Made by a program: the position numbers and the translations under genes. From Candidatus Nitrosocosmicus sp. (GTDB lineage Archaea > Thermoproteota > Nitrososphaeria > Nitrososphaerales > Nitrososphaeraceae), in the NCBI GenBank assembly GCA_025934495.1, contig JAICXY010000025.1, positions 1-36,163 on the forward strand: a stretch of DNA of 36,163 nucleotides, read 5' to 3'. Shown here one piece after another: positions 1-8,423 of this stretch (its first letter is position 1; each line of letters opens with the position of its first letter). The notes below the pieces were generated by a model, which was given only the letters and a program-made list of their open reading frames with translations, was not told where the DNA came from and searched no databases.

Positions 1-141
1 CAACCACAACCTTCAACATCCGAACCACAAATACAACAACCACAATCACCAACACAACAACCACAACCTTCAACATCCGAACCACAAATACAACAACCAC
101 AATCACCAACACAACAACCACAACCTTCAACATCCGAACCA
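1..141 (+). repeat. 57-bp in-frame tandem repeat, about 2.5 copies
   Basis: Copies start at 1, 58 and 115. Copies one and two are essentially identical over 57 bp; the third breaks off at about 141 and is followed by a partial echo (TQQPQ). Each unit encodes 19 residues beginning QPQPSTSEPQIQQPQ. Because the first copy starts at the window edge, the array probably extends further left. The near identity at nucleotide level points to recent slippage or unequal exchange. Confidence 0.9.
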
Positions 142-285
142 ACACAACAACCACAAGATCTATCAAATATGAATTTTGCAAATACTTTACAAAATCCTGT
201 GGAAAATTCTGAAAATGATATTTCTAATAATTTGACTAATACCGATCACAAAGAAAAAAAAGAATCCAAAGATGAAGATGTGTAA
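1..285 (+). CDS. C-terminal Q/P-rich tail of an upstream protein (probably exosome subunit Rrp4), 5' partial
   Basis: An open frame enters from the left edge and stops with TAA at 283-285, three bases before the rrp41 start. The visible 94 residues are a low-complexity tail: tandem units rich in Gln, Pro, Ser and Thr, then an Asn-rich linker and a charged end (KEKKESKDEDV). No folded domain is visible. In archaea the gene directly before rrp41 is usually rrp4, the S1/KH RNA-binding cap subunit of the exosome, so Rrp4 with an unusually long disordered tail is the likely identity. This rests on gene order alone; the diagnostic domains lie outside the window. Confidence 0.6.
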   Translation, partial: QPQPSTSEPQIQQPQSPTQQPQPSTSEPQIQQPQSPTQQPQPSTSEPTQQPQDLSNMNFANTLQNPVENSENDISNNLTNTDHKEKKESKDEDV

Positions 286-288
286 AAA

Positions 289-1026
289 TTGAGAGAATTA
301 ATGTTAATAGATGAAAATGGAAAGCGATCTGATAATCGGGGTATTGATGATCTAAGACAGATTAAAATTACTGTAGGTGTTGTTAAGAATGCTGATGGAT
401 CAGCTTTTATTGAATTTGGAAAAAATAAAATAATCGTTGCTGTTTATGGACCACGAGAAGTACATCCAAAACATATGGCTCTTCCAGACCGTTGTGTTTT
501 GAGATGCAGATATCATATGTCACCTTTTTCAACCGATACTCGAAAAAATCCTGCCCCTTCAAGAAGGGAGGTAGAAATATCAAAAGTAATACGAGAGTCT
601 TTGGAACCATCGTTGATATTAAGTGATTATCCTCGTGCAGTTATTGATGTATTTGTGGAAGTTTTACAAGCAGACGGTGGATCAAGATGTGCGGGTATAA
701 ATGCAGCATCTGTAGCCTTGGCCGATGCAGGAATAAATATGCGTGATTTAGTATCTGCATGTGCAGCTGGGCGTTTAGGGGATAATATTGTATTAGATAT
801 AAATGACCAGGAAGACAAAGAAGGCGATGCAGATATGCCGGTTGCATATTTATCCAATGCGGATCAAATCACTTTACTTCAGCTTGATGGAAGGTTATCT
901 CCGACACAATTTAGTGAGTGTTTGAATAAAGCAATTCATGGTTGTAAATTGGTATATGAAATACAAAAAGAAGCACTAATGAAAAAATATTTTGGTGATG
1001 AAGTGGAGTTGAAGGAAGAAGTATGA
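289..1026 (+). CDS. rrp41: Exosome complex catalytic subunit Rrp41 (RNase PH fold)
   Basis: Phosphorolytic 3'-5' exoribonuclease subunit of the archaeal exosome, which forms a hexameric ring with Rrp42 and trims or tails RNA in the cytoplasm. The 245 residues show the family opening (LIDENGKRSDNRG), the basic RNA- and phosphate-binding stretch (CRYHMSPFS, then RREVEISK), and the acidic active-site region (NIVLDINDQEDKEGDADMP, about residues 169-187). Length is normal. The listed start is TTG at 289, three bases after the upstream stop; an in-frame ATG at 301 giving MLIDENGK is an equally good start. The stop overlaps the rrp42 ATG (ATGA), so the two subunits are translationally coupled. Confidence 0.95.
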   Translation: MRELMLIDENGKRSDNRGIDDLRQIKITVGVVKNADGSAFIEFGKNKIIVAVYGPREVHPKHMALPDRCVLRCRYHMSPFSTDTRKNPAPSRREVEISKVIRESLEPSLILSDYPRAVIDVFVEVLQADGGSRCAGINAASVALADAGINMRDLVSACAAGRLGDNIVLDINDQEDKEGDADMPVAYLSNADQITLLQLDGRLSPTQFSECLNKAIHGCKLVYEIQKEALMKKYFGDEVELKEEV

Positions 1027-1847
1027 GCTCATCAAAACGTTCTACAATAATAGTTGAACAATTGCGTAAACAACAAATGATAGAAGCTCTATCGAGAGGA
1101 AAACGGTTAGATGGTCGTAATTTTGAATCTTATAGAGATTTAGAAATAGAAATAGGTATTATTGACAAAGCTAATGGTTCTGCAAAAGTAAAATTAGGCA
1201 ATACAGAAGTCTTGGCTGGTGTCAAAGTAGAAACCGGAGAACCATTTGAAGGATTGGAAAATAAAGGTGCTCTGATAATGTCTGCAGAGGTATTGCCCAC
1301 AGCTTCGTCTCATGTAGAACCTGGACCTCCTGATGAAGAAGCAATCGAATTATCAAGAGTTGTTGATAGAGGAGTAAGGGAATCTAAAATGCTTGATTTA
1401 GATAAATTAGCATTGATCCCTGGTAAAATAGTTTATACTATTTTTGTTGATTGTAGTATTATTAATAGTGATGGTAACCTGTTAGATGCTACTTCTTATG
1501 CCGTAGTTGCTGCTTTATTAACTTGTAAATTACCAATTTTTGTAGTCGAAAATGATAGGGTAATAGATACGGGCAGCATTATGCCCCCTCCAATAACAAC
1601 TATCCCTGTTTCTGTAACAGCTGTTAGAATAGGTGATTCAGTTTTACTCGACCCTACTATGGAGGAAGAAGCATGTATGGACGCACGAATAACCATCACT
1701 ACACAATCCGAAGGCGATTTAGTTGCATTACAAAAAGGATATACCGGTCCATTCTCAGTAAACCAGATACTTCGTTCTGTAGAAATAGCAAGAAATAAAG
1801 GAGAGGAAATACGCTCTAGAATAAAGGGGTTGAATGGAACTGGCTAA
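1023..1847 (+). CDS. rrp42: Exosome complex non-catalytic subunit Rrp42
   Basis: Structural RNase PH-fold partner of Rrp41 in the exosome ring; it contributes to RNA binding but is not catalytic in known archaeal complexes. The 274 residues include the family N-terminus (GKRLDGRNFESYRDLEIE), the central segment around PGPPDEEAIELSRVVDRG, and a second half with LDPTMEEEACMDARITI, where the catalytic acidic pattern of Rrp41 is absent as expected. The ATG at 1023 overlaps the rrp41 stop by four bases, and its own 3' end overlaps the next gene by 14 bases, so this is part of one polycistron. Confidence 0.95.
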   Translation: MSSSKRSTIIVEQLRKQQMIEALSRGKRLDGRNFESYRDLEIEIGIIDKANGSAKVKLGNTEVLAGVKVETGEPFEGLENKGALIMSAEVLPTASSHVEPGPPDEEAIELSRVVDRGVRESKMLDLDKLALIPGKIVYTIFVDCSIINSDGNLLDATSYAVVAALLTCKLPIFVVENDRVIDTGSIMPPPITTIPVSVTAVRIGDSVLLDPTMEEEACMDARITITTQSEGDLVALQKGYTGPFSVNQILRSVEIARNKGEEIRSRIKGLNGTG

Positions 1848-2076
1848 GAGAAGAAAAGGGACTACAGCATTAAAAGGTCTTGGTGTAAAATTTGGTGCTA
1901 CTGTAAGAAAAAGATACGGTAAAGTCTATAGAACATTAAAACAAAAAAGAAGATGCCCTAGCTGTACCTCGTTAAAATTTCGAAGAATAGCAATTGGAAT
2001 ATGGAAATGTAATAAATGTGAATATAAAGTTGCAGGAGGAGCGTACGATATAAACCTTGGAAAATTACAAGGCTAA
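1834..2076 (+). CDS. rpl37Ae: Large ribosomal subunit protein eL43 (L37Ae)
   Basis: An 80-residue basic zinc-ribbon protein of the large subunit. A C-x2-C pair (CPSC) near residue 41 and a second pair (CNKC) near 59 form the zinc site, preceded by the typical GLGVKFGATVRKRYGKV segment. Length matches the family. It starts inside the end of rrp42 (14-base overlap) and its own end overlaps the following KEOPS-like gene by 20 bases. The exosome - eL43 - Pcc1 - prefoldin order is a conserved archaeal arrangement. Confidence 0.95.
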   Translation: MELAKRRKGTTALKGLGVKFGATVRKRYGKVYRTLKQKRRCPSCTSLKFRRIAIGIWKCNKCEYKVAGGAYDINLGKLQG

Positions 2077-2356
2077 TTTCTGTATTTTTTTCAATGAATT
2101 AGATATACATTCAAAAAATGATTCTTTAGAGAATAAGGATCGTTTTAAAAAATTATTAAATGCTATTTATGTTGCTATAAAAGGTGATATTTATTCTTCT
2201 CCAAATTTTGACACTCATGTAAATATTTCTATCATGGATGAATGCTATATAGTTTTATGTATTTCTGGCAATGATCAATCTAAATTTCGTGCTTCTATTT
2301 TATCATATTTAAAAATAATCGATCTTGTGTACACCACTATTTATACCAATAGTTAA
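2057..2356 (+). CDS. pcc1: Pcc1-like subunit of the KEOPS complex
   Basis: A 99-residue protein fitting Pcc1, the small dimerising subunit of KEOPS, the complex that with Kae1 makes t6A37 in tRNAs reading ANN codons. The recognisable part is the second half: strand ISIMDECYIVLCISG, then helix KFRASILSYLKIIDLVYT, matching the family pattern of Asp ... [LF]RA-x3-SYL-x-I. The start at 2057 lies inside rpl37Ae and would be coupled to it; no good start lies between the genes. Position between eL43 and prefoldin beta matches Pcc1 in other archaea. Sequence conservation is weak, so the assignment leans on both fold pattern and context. Confidence 0.75.
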   Translation: MENYKANFCIFFNELDIHSKNDSLENKDRFKKLLNAIYVAIKGDIYSSPNFDTHVNISIMDECYIVLCISGNDQSKFRASILSYLKIIDLVYTTIYTNS

Positions 2357-2407
2357 TCCTATCATAACAATTTTTATCTTGGTATTTATTTAATACTTGT
2401 ATATACA

Positions 2408-2830
2408 ATGAGCGAACAAGAGCTTCCTCCATGGCTAAAAGAACAACTTGCTAGACTGCAACAGTTACAACAAAATCTCCAAGCAATAATGATGCAAAAA
2501 CAACAAGTAGAAATAGAAAAAGTTGAAACAGAAAGAGCTTTGGATGAATTAAAAAAAACAACTTCTGATGATACTGTCTATAAACTTGCTGGTCCGTTAT
2601 TAGTAAAATCCAATCGTGATGACTTAATAAAAGATTTAGATGAAAAAAAAGAGTTATCCAATACTAGGATTGTTGTATTAGGCAAACAAGAATCAAGGGT
2701 TAAAGAAAACTTAAAAGAAGTTGAAAATAAAATTAATCAAATGGTACAAATGGCGCAATCTGGATCTTCTGGCAATAATGCCTTTAATCCATCATCATCA
2801 TCGCCATCGCATTCACTACCACCAAAATAA
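2408..2830 (+). CDS. pfdB: Prefoldin subunit beta
   Basis: Beta subunit of the archaeal prefoldin hexamer (two alpha, four beta), a holdase that passes unfolded proteins to the thermosome. The 140 residues show an N-terminal coiled-coil helix (about 10-50, rich in Gln/Leu), the beta-hairpin centre (DDTVYKLAGPLLVKSN, about 54-70), and a second coiled-coil helix (about 75-118). The last 20 or so residues form a Ser/Pro-rich disordered tail, longer than in most beta subunits. The ATG at 2408 follows a 51-bp gap with an AT-rich stretch (TATTTATTTAA, from about 2383), so it may have its own promoter in addition to read-through. Confidence 0.9.
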   Translation: MSEQELPPWLKEQLARLQQLQQNLQAIMMQKQQVEIEKVETERALDELKKTTSDDTVYKLAGPLLVKSNRDDLIKDLDEKKELSNTRIVVLGKQESRVKENLKEVENKINQMVQMAQSGSSGNNAFNPSSSSPSHSLPPK

Positions 2831-2849
2831 TGATGTCTCTGTTATTTCT

Positions 2850-2880
2850 CCATTTTTTTAGGTAACATTTTATTTTTTCT
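2850..2880 (+). terminator. T-rich termination signal after prefoldin beta
   Basis: Two oligo-T runs (seven T at about 2853-2859, six at about 2873-2878) fall 20-50 bases after the pfdB stop. Archaeal RNA polymerase stops at such U-rich tracts without a hairpin, so this is a plausible end of the exosome-prefoldin transcript. No stem is visible. Confidence 0.4.
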
Positions 2881-2916
2881 TAATCTTAATTAAGAATATA
2901 TTCAATTACTATATCA

Positions 2917-3669
2917 TTGACTATTCGTATCGTTGTTGATGAACGAGAAAAAAATAGTCAAGTACCTGACTTGCTTAGAATGATGGGAGTATTTGTAGAT
3001 TATGAACAACTTGCGGTTGGGGATTATATTGTATCATCGGAAACTATAGTTGAAAGAAAGACAATTCATGATTTAATAAATTCTGTTTATGATGGACGTC
3101 TATTTATACAATGCTCGGATCTAATCAATCATTATTCAAAACCTTTTATCATTATAGAGGGTAATATTACAGATCTGGATAAAAGAGAAAAAATGGACCT
3201 TGATTCTAAAGTAATCGTGGATAAAATACAGGTAGCCTATGATACCTTAATAAAAATAGCACTTGAATTTCGGATACCTATTTTATACACACCTTCAATA
3301 TATTATACTGCTGAACTATTGATACATTTAGCATCCAATCCTTCAAAGAATAAAAACGATGGTCCTCTTTTAAAAAAAATAAAAAAGTCAAATCCATTTT
3401 ATATTCAACAATTATATGTACTTACATCATTGCCTGGAATAGGCACAAAATTGGCTACGCGCTTATTAGACAAATTTCATTCGCCTAAAAACGTATTAAA
3501 TGCATCAATAGCAGAGCTTGCTCGAGTACCGGGTTTAGGTAACATGAGGGCTGAAAAAATTAGAAAAATATTGGATACCTCTTATATATCAAATGATTTA
3601 GTAACCAATTCTCAAACTAGGTTGATTGTAAATACTAATGATAATGATAATGATGATGAGATTGCTTAA
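2917..3669 (+). CDS. xpf: XPF/ERCC4-family structure-specific nuclease (short, helicase-free form)
   Basis: DNA repair nuclease that cuts 3' flaps and branched structures as a dimer, normally with PCNA. Residues 1-135 are the ERCC4 nuclease domain with VDEREK near the start and the metal motif ERKTIHDLINSVYDGRLF (GDx(n)ERKx3D). Residues about 160-225 hold two helix-hairpin-helix units (TSLPGIGTKLATRL and ARVPGLGNMRAEKI). The 250-residue length without a helicase domain is the form found in Crenarchaeota and Thaumarchaeota, in contrast to euryarchaeal Hef. The start is TTG at 2917, directly before the conserved TIRIVVDE. No clear PCNA-binding box is visible at the Asp/Asn-rich C-terminus. It converges with hisC. 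Confidence 0.92.
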   Translation: MTIRIVVDEREKNSQVPDLLRMMGVFVDYEQLAVGDYIVSSETIVERKTIHDLINSVYDGRLFIQCSDLINHYSKPFIIIEGNITDLDKREKMDLDSKVIVDKIQVAYDTLIKIALEFRIPILYTPSIYYTAELLIHLASNPSKNKNDGPLLKKIKKSNPFYIQQLYVLTSLPGIGTKLATRLLDKFHSPKNVLNASIAELARVPGLGNMRAEKIRKILDTSYISNDLVTNSQTRLIVNTNDNDNDDEIA

Positions 3670-3759
3670 ATATATGGATAGGTTGGATTTGATTGCTCTA
3701 AAAATTAATTATTATTGTTTCTAAATAAAATTGCCAAAAATTTAATTTATTGGAATGTA

Positions 3760-4827
3760 TTATTTTGTAGCTTTTTCTAATGCCAATACCAATTTGTCAT
3801 TCATCTCTTTTGTCCCTATTGTTGCTCTCATCGCTCCTTTATAATTTCCTATATCTCCAAAATCTTTAATTAATATTTTTTCTTGGAATAGTATCTCCCT
3901 TATTTTATTAAAATAATCGAATGTTTGAAAGAAAAAGAAATTAGCATCAGAACCATATATTTTTATATTGTTTAATTGATTTATTTTATTATACACTGTA
4001 TTTCTTTCTTGTTTTATAATTTCTATACTTCTTTTAGTCATTTTGATATTTTCAAGTGCTTCTATTGCTAATTGCATGGAAAAACTACTCAATGGATATG
4101 GTAGTTGTATGTATTGGTTGAAAATATTTATAATTTCTTCATGAGCTAAAATATATCCAATTCTTGCACCAGCCAAACCAAATGCCTTTGAAAACGTTCT
4201 CATTATTATCAAGTTGTTATGTTTATTTACAAGATTTGATAAAGAATAATCGGAAAATTCAACATATGCTTCATCTATAATTATTAACTTGTTTTTTGAA
4301 ACTTCAATCAAATTGATTACATCTTCGATTTTAAATTGGTTACCTGTCGGATTGTTTGGAGATGCAAGATAAATTATATCTTTATTTTTTGATTCGTTAA
4401 TGAAAGATTCAAAATCCAGAGAATTATCTAAAGTTGATAAATTAATTAATTTGACCGGTATTTTATACATATTACATCTATCTATGAAATAGGAAAAAGT
4501 GGGGTTAATTGTAATAGCGCTTTTTTCTTTACAAATGGTTGATAATAAAAGATCCATTATTTGATCCGACCCACTTCCTATACCTACATTTTTTGTGTCT
4601 AGGTTTGCATATTTTGCTATTTTATTAAACAATAATTCAAAATGCTCTAGCGGGTATTCTCTAAAATCATTGTCATTAATGGATTTTAATGCTATAGCCC
4701 TGATGAATCTTTTATCTAATACTATATTTTCATTAGAATCTAATTTATAATAGTCTTGTTGTTTTCGGGGTCTTTTATAGGGACTATGATCTTTTATACG
4801 AGATAATTCTTTACTTATCCAGTCCAT
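3760..4827 (-). CDS. hisC: Histidinol-phosphate aminotransferase HisC
   Basis: PLP enzyme converting imidazole-acetol phosphate and glutamate to histidinol phosphate. The 355 residues follow the fold-type I layout: N-terminal KLDSNENIV, cofactor phosphate loop (GSGSDQIMDLLL), ASPNNPTGN, the DEAYVEF segment with the PLP-ring Asp, and the Schiff-base lysine in RTFSKAFGLAGARIGYI; the C-terminal arginine falls in MRATIG. The ATG at 4827 overlaps the end of hisD by 17 bases. It is the last gene of the hisG-hisD-hisC run and converges with xpf. Confidence 0.93.
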   Translation of the reverse strand: MDWISKELSRIKDHSPYKRPRKQQDYYKLDSNENIVLDKRFIRAIALKSINDNDFREYPLEHFELLFNKIAKYANLDTKNVGIGSGSDQIMDLLLSTICKEKSAITINPTFSYFIDRCNMYKIPVKLINLSTLDNSLDFESFINESKNKDIIYLASPNNPTGNQFKIEDVINLIEVSKNKLIIIDEAYVEFSDYSLSNLVNKHNNLIIMRTFSKAFGLAGARIGYILAHEEIINIFNQYIQLPYPLSSFSMQLAIEALENIKMTKRSIEIIKQERNTVYNKINQLNNIKIYGSDANFFFFQTFDYFNKIREILFQEKILIKDFGDIGNYKGAMRATIGTKEMNDKLVLALEKATK

Positions 4828-6118
4828 TGTTTATTCTTCCATTAGCTGCTTCATAGTGATTGGATAGTCCTTCCATCAAAGTAATTTCTTTTAGCATTGG
4901 TGAAATTTGTTCAAGTGTTTCCTTGTCTATCTCTATAGTATTAATTATTTTAACAAAATCTAAAACAGATAGCGAAGATCTAGATTTTGCAAATTTATAT
5001 GTTGGCAGTACATGATTTGAACCTAAACAATAATCACTCGCTGATGATGGTGTATAATTTCCTACTAATATTAAACCTGCACTATTTATTCCTTTTATAA
5101 TTTCTATTTCGTTATTGTCAAATATTTCAAGGTGTTCAGGAGCAAATTCATTAATGAATTCTATTATTTTTTCATTGCCATCACATATAGCAATAAAACC
5201 ATTTTGATCTAAACTTTTTTTTACTATTTCCTTTCTGGCTATATTACCAAAATTAATAATTTTATCTGTTTCTTCGGTTATTTCTTTTGCAATCGATTTT
5301 GAACTCGTTACTACTCCACATAAAGTGTCTTCACTGTGTTCTGCTTGGGAAATTAAATCTAATGCAATAATTCGAGGATCGGATTTTTCATTTGCATAAA
5401 TTAATAGTTCTGTTGGCCCGGCTATCATATCAATTGCTATATCTTTTGATACTATTGATTTGGCAACTGAAACATATACACCTCCAGGGCCTACAATTTT
5501 ATCTACCTTTTTAATAGTTTTTGTACCATATGCCAATGCTGCAATTCCGTGTGCTCCTCCAATCTTATAAAATTCATCCACTCCACATATATCTGCAGCA
5601 ACCAAAGTGAATGGGTCGATCTTACCATTTTTCATTGGTGGTGATATGGCTACTATTTGTTTTGCTCCTGCCACTTTTGCTGGTATTGTACACATTACAA
5701 CAGTACTTGGATATCTGGCTTTTCCGCCAGGAATATAGCAACCTATTCTAGAAATTGGTACTACCTTTTTATTTATTTTTATATCGTCCGAGTCTATGTT
5801 GATATTTTTAAGGCTATTTATTATAGCTTGTTCGCTTTTCTCTAACTTCGATTTCATATATTTTATAGTTTTTATTTGATCCAAAGTTACATTTTCATAT
5901 GCTTCTTTTACCTCGTCTTTTGTAACAATGAAAGAGTCCAGTTTTACAGAGTCGAATTTGTCGATAAACTTTAATAAAGCCGCATCCCCGTCTTTTTTGA
6001 TTTCATCAATAATTGCTATTATGTTTTTTGTAGGAGTTGATATATCTTTATTCCATGCTTTTTCTCTTAATTCATTAGCATCTTTTATTGGTTCTTTGAT
6101 ATTAATTATATTTATCAA
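4811..6118 (-). CDS. hisD: Histidinol dehydrogenase HisD
   Basis: Zinc- and NAD-dependent enzyme that oxidises histidinol to histidine in two steps, the last reaction of the pathway. The 435 residues show the family blocks: PGGKARYPSTVVMCTIPAKVAG, IGGAHGIAALAYGT, VDKIVGPGGVYVSVAK, IDMIAGPTELLI, SQAEHSEDT with the zinc-ligand region, and FAPEHLEI with the catalytic Glu-His. Length is normal. It overlaps hisG by four bases upstream and hisC by 17 downstream, so the three are clearly coupled. Confidence 0.95.
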   Translation of the reverse strand: MINIINIKEPIKDANELREKAWNKDISTPTKNIIAIIDEIKKDGDAALLKFIDKFDSVKLDSFIVTKDEVKEAYENVTLDQIKTIKYMKSKLEKSEQAIINSLKNINIDSDDIKINKKVVPISRIGCYIPGGKARYPSTVVMCTIPAKVAGAKQIVAISPPMKNGKIDPFTLVAADICGVDEFYKIGGAHGIAALAYGTKTIKKVDKIVGPGGVYVSVAKSIVSKDIAIDMIAGPTELLIYANEKSDPRIIALDLISQAEHSEDTLCGVVTSSKSIAKEITEETDKIINFGNIARKEIVKKSLDQNGFIAICDGNEKIIEFINEFAPEHLEIFDNNEIEIIKGINSAGLILVGNYTPSSASDYCLGSNHVLPTYKFAKSRSSLSVLDFVKIINTIEIDKETLEQISPMLKEITLMEGLSNHYEAANGRINNGLDK

Positions 6119-7104
6119 TTTTCAACTTCATCGTCTATAATAATATTTTCTAATGATAAAATTTGACTTGGTTCTAATGTGACTAAACCTTGTGCGAGTT
6201 TTCTAATATGCGGAATTAGTCTTATATAATCTTGTTTGTTTATTATTGTGTTAACGCTGTACCATCCCTCCTCACTTAAGTTGCTTACTGTTGGACCCTT
6301 CAAAGATGGAAGAATCTTTAATAACTTTTCAAGATTTTCTTTATTTACATTCACAAATATATGCAGTTTCTTTCTAGCTTCTACTACACCTCTTAATAGT
6401 ACAATCATGTCTGATATTTTCTCCTTTTTTATGGGATCTTTTAATGATTCTTTATTTGCAATAAATACTGCAGTGGATTCCATTACCTCGTCTATAATCT
6501 TTAAATTATTTTGAGTCAACGTAGTACCAGTTTCTGTAATATCAAAAATTGCCTCTACATCTTCTGGAGGTTTGGCTTCTGTTGCCCCAAACGATAAAAA
6601 TATTTCTACATTCTTATTATTTCCTATTCTGAACCATGGGGTAATTATTGTAGGTTCTAGTTCCCCATAATATTTTTTATAACTTTGTGTTGATTTTATA
6701 TATTTAGAAGCTGATTTAAGATATTCTGTTGAAAATCGTAATAATTTATTGTTCTCAGCAAAATGTGCAATCATTTCATCCAGATTATTAAATTCAAAAG
6801 ATTCTGGAATCGCAATAACTTGCTTAACTTTGCCATACTCTAAATCAAGCAATACTTTGATATCTGCATCTGTTTCCTTTATCCAATCTTTACCTGTTAT
6901 TCCGACATCATGAAATCTTTCTTGAACATAGGTAGGAATTTCCTGTGGTCTTAAAATTTTAACTTCTATGTCTGGATCAGATATTTTAACTCTATATGTT
7001 CTACCTCTTCCACTGACTCTTCCTTGCCATGCTTGCTCTATAATTTTAAATGTAGCCTCTTCCATAGTGCCTTTGGGCACTACAAATTTTACAATACCCG
7101 CCAT
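6115..7104 (-). CDS. hisG: ATP phosphoribosyltransferase HisG, long form
   Basis: First enzyme of histidine synthesis, joining ATP and PRPP. The 329 residues include the substrate region (VPKGTMEEATFKII at the N-terminus, DVGITGKDW near residue 70), the PRPP loop region FDITETGTTL (about 187-196), and a C-terminal ACT-like regulatory domain (about 245-325) that marks the long, HisZ-independent form, normally feedback-inhibited by histidine. The start follows the HMG-CoA reductase stop by 14 bases, so transcription probably begins upstream of hisG rather than at it. Confidence 0.94.
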   Translation of the reverse strand: MAGIVKFVVPKGTMEEATFKIIEQAWQGRVSGRGRTYRVKISDPDIEVKILRPQEIPTYVQERFHDVGITGKDWIKETDADIKVLLDLEYGKVKQVIAIPESFEFNNLDEMIAHFAENNKLLRFSTEYLKSASKYIKSTQSYKKYYGELEPTIITPWFRIGNNKNVEIFLSFGATEAKPPEDVEAIFDITETGTTLTQNNLKIIDEVMESTAVFIANKESLKDPIKKEKISDMIVLLRGVVEARKKLHIFVNVNKENLEKLLKILPSLKGPTVSNLSEEGWYSVNTIINKQDYIRLIPHIRKLAQGLVTLEPSQILSLENIIIDDEVEN

Positions 7105-7118
7105 ATTTGTTACCTATG

Positions 7119-8423
7119 CTAAATAAAGTAATTATTGTGTTGTTTATTTGTTTTATTTATGCTCTCTATAATTTCTCTAGCTCTTGATACAGAAATATTT
7201 TCTTCATTAATCATTTGCTGGGCAATCCTTTCAATTTGATCATTTAAAGCTCCTGCTATTTTTGCAATATTTTTAGAGTGGAGTTTCATGTGTCCTTTTT
7301 GAATTCCTTCATCAGATAGAGCTCTAATTGCTGAAAAATTCTGTGCTAATCCTGCCGCAGCTATTATCATTGCTAGTTCTTGTGAACTTGTAATATCAAG
7401 TATTTTTAAACAGGTCTTTACAAGTGGATGTATATTTGTAATTCCTCCAATTATTCCAACTGCGAGAGGTATCTCTATTTCGCCTACCAGGTCCCCCTCT
7501 GAATTTTGATACCATTTAGTTAATGATCTATATTGACCATCTTTACAAGCATATGCATGACATCCTGCTTCGATCGCCCTAAAATCCTGTCCAGTAGCTA
7601 TTGCTACACTGTCGATTCCATTCATAATTCCTTTATTGTGGGTTACTGCTCTGTAAACATCAGAATAAGCAAACGCGTAGGAAAATAAAATTCTTTTCAG
7701 AACTTTATCTCCGCCAATTAATGCTTTCGGAAAAACTCCTTTGCATTTTACCAAACGTTTTGTTGCATAATTTGATAATATCTTTAGTATTACTTGACCT
7801 TCTGTTAACGATTCTATTTTTGGTGCAACAGCTTCACACATTGTGTTTATAACATTTGCTCCCATTGCGTCTTTTGTATCTACAAAAATTTCTATTATTA
7901 TCATCGACCCAAGGTTATTAATGCTTTCATCATAAAGTTGCCTTATATGTATGTCCACACATTGAGCAAATTTACTTTTGGTATTTGCAAGTTTTATTAA
8001 TTCTAATTTGTTTTTTATGATTTTTTTTATTGATTTATCTATGTTTATGTTATGATTATCATCTAAAGAAACTAATTGAATCTGTCCTATCATAATTGAT
8101 TTATCTGCTTTAGCTTTAAATCCGCCTGCTTCCTTAGCTATTTTTGCGGCATTGCTTGCTGCTGCTATTACAGAAGGCTCTTCAATTGCCATCGGTATTA
8201 AATATTCTTTATCGTTAATAACAAAATTGTTTGCTATTCCTAAAGGTATTTGAAAAACTCCAACTGCATTTTCTATCATCTTATTTATATCTTCGAATTT
8301 AAAAATTGAAGTATCATTAAATAATAGAATTTCCTTATCATCAATCTTTGTTTTCTTTTTAATATATTCTAGTCTTTCTTTCTGATTCATATTTCTAAAT
8401 TTTTTTTCTTTTAAATTAGTCAT
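7119..8423 (-). CDS. hmgA: Hydroxymethylglutaryl-CoA reductase, class II-like sequence
   Basis: Makes mevalonate from HMG-CoA for archaeal isoprenoid lipids. All catalytic residues of the family can be placed: Glu in IEEPSVIAAASNAAK, Lys in HNKGIMNGID, Asp in TGQDFRAIEAG, and the late His in GHMKLHSKNIA. The nucleotide-binding DAMGAN motif is present. The 434-residue protein lacks membrane segments, starts with a class II-type opening (RNMNQKERLEYI), and carries VGVFQIPLGIANNFVIN, all closer to the Pseudomonas mevalonii (class II) type than to the usual archaeal class I enzyme. The start codon overlaps the end of the sugar dehydrogenase gene by eight bases, and hisG follows 14 bases later. 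Function is certain; the class is inferred by eye. Confidence 0.92.
   Translation of the reverse strand: MTNLKEKKFRNMNQKERLEYIKKKTKIDDKEILLFNDTSIFKFEDINKMIENAVGVFQIPLGIANNFVINDKEYLIPMAIEEPSVIAAASNAAKIAKEAGGFKAKADKSIMIGQIQLVSLDDNHNINIDKSIKKIIKNKLELIKLANTKSKFAQCVDIHIRQLYDESINNLGSMIIIEIFVDTKDAMGANVINTMCEAVAPKIESLTEGQVILKILSNYATKRLVKCKGVFPKALIGGDKVLKRILFSYAFAYSDVYRAVTHNKGIMNGIDSVAIATGQDFRAIEAGCHAYACKDGQYRSLTKWYQNSEGDLVGEIEIPLAVGIIGGITNIHPLVKTCLKILDITSSQELAMIIAAAGLAQNFSAIRALSDEGIQKGHMKLHSKNIAKIAGALNDQIERIAQQMINEENISVSRAREIIESINKTNKQHNNYFI

Noticed and set aside
1-141. CRISPR array
   Set aside because: The repeats are direct and contiguous without unique spacers, and are in frame in a protein gene.
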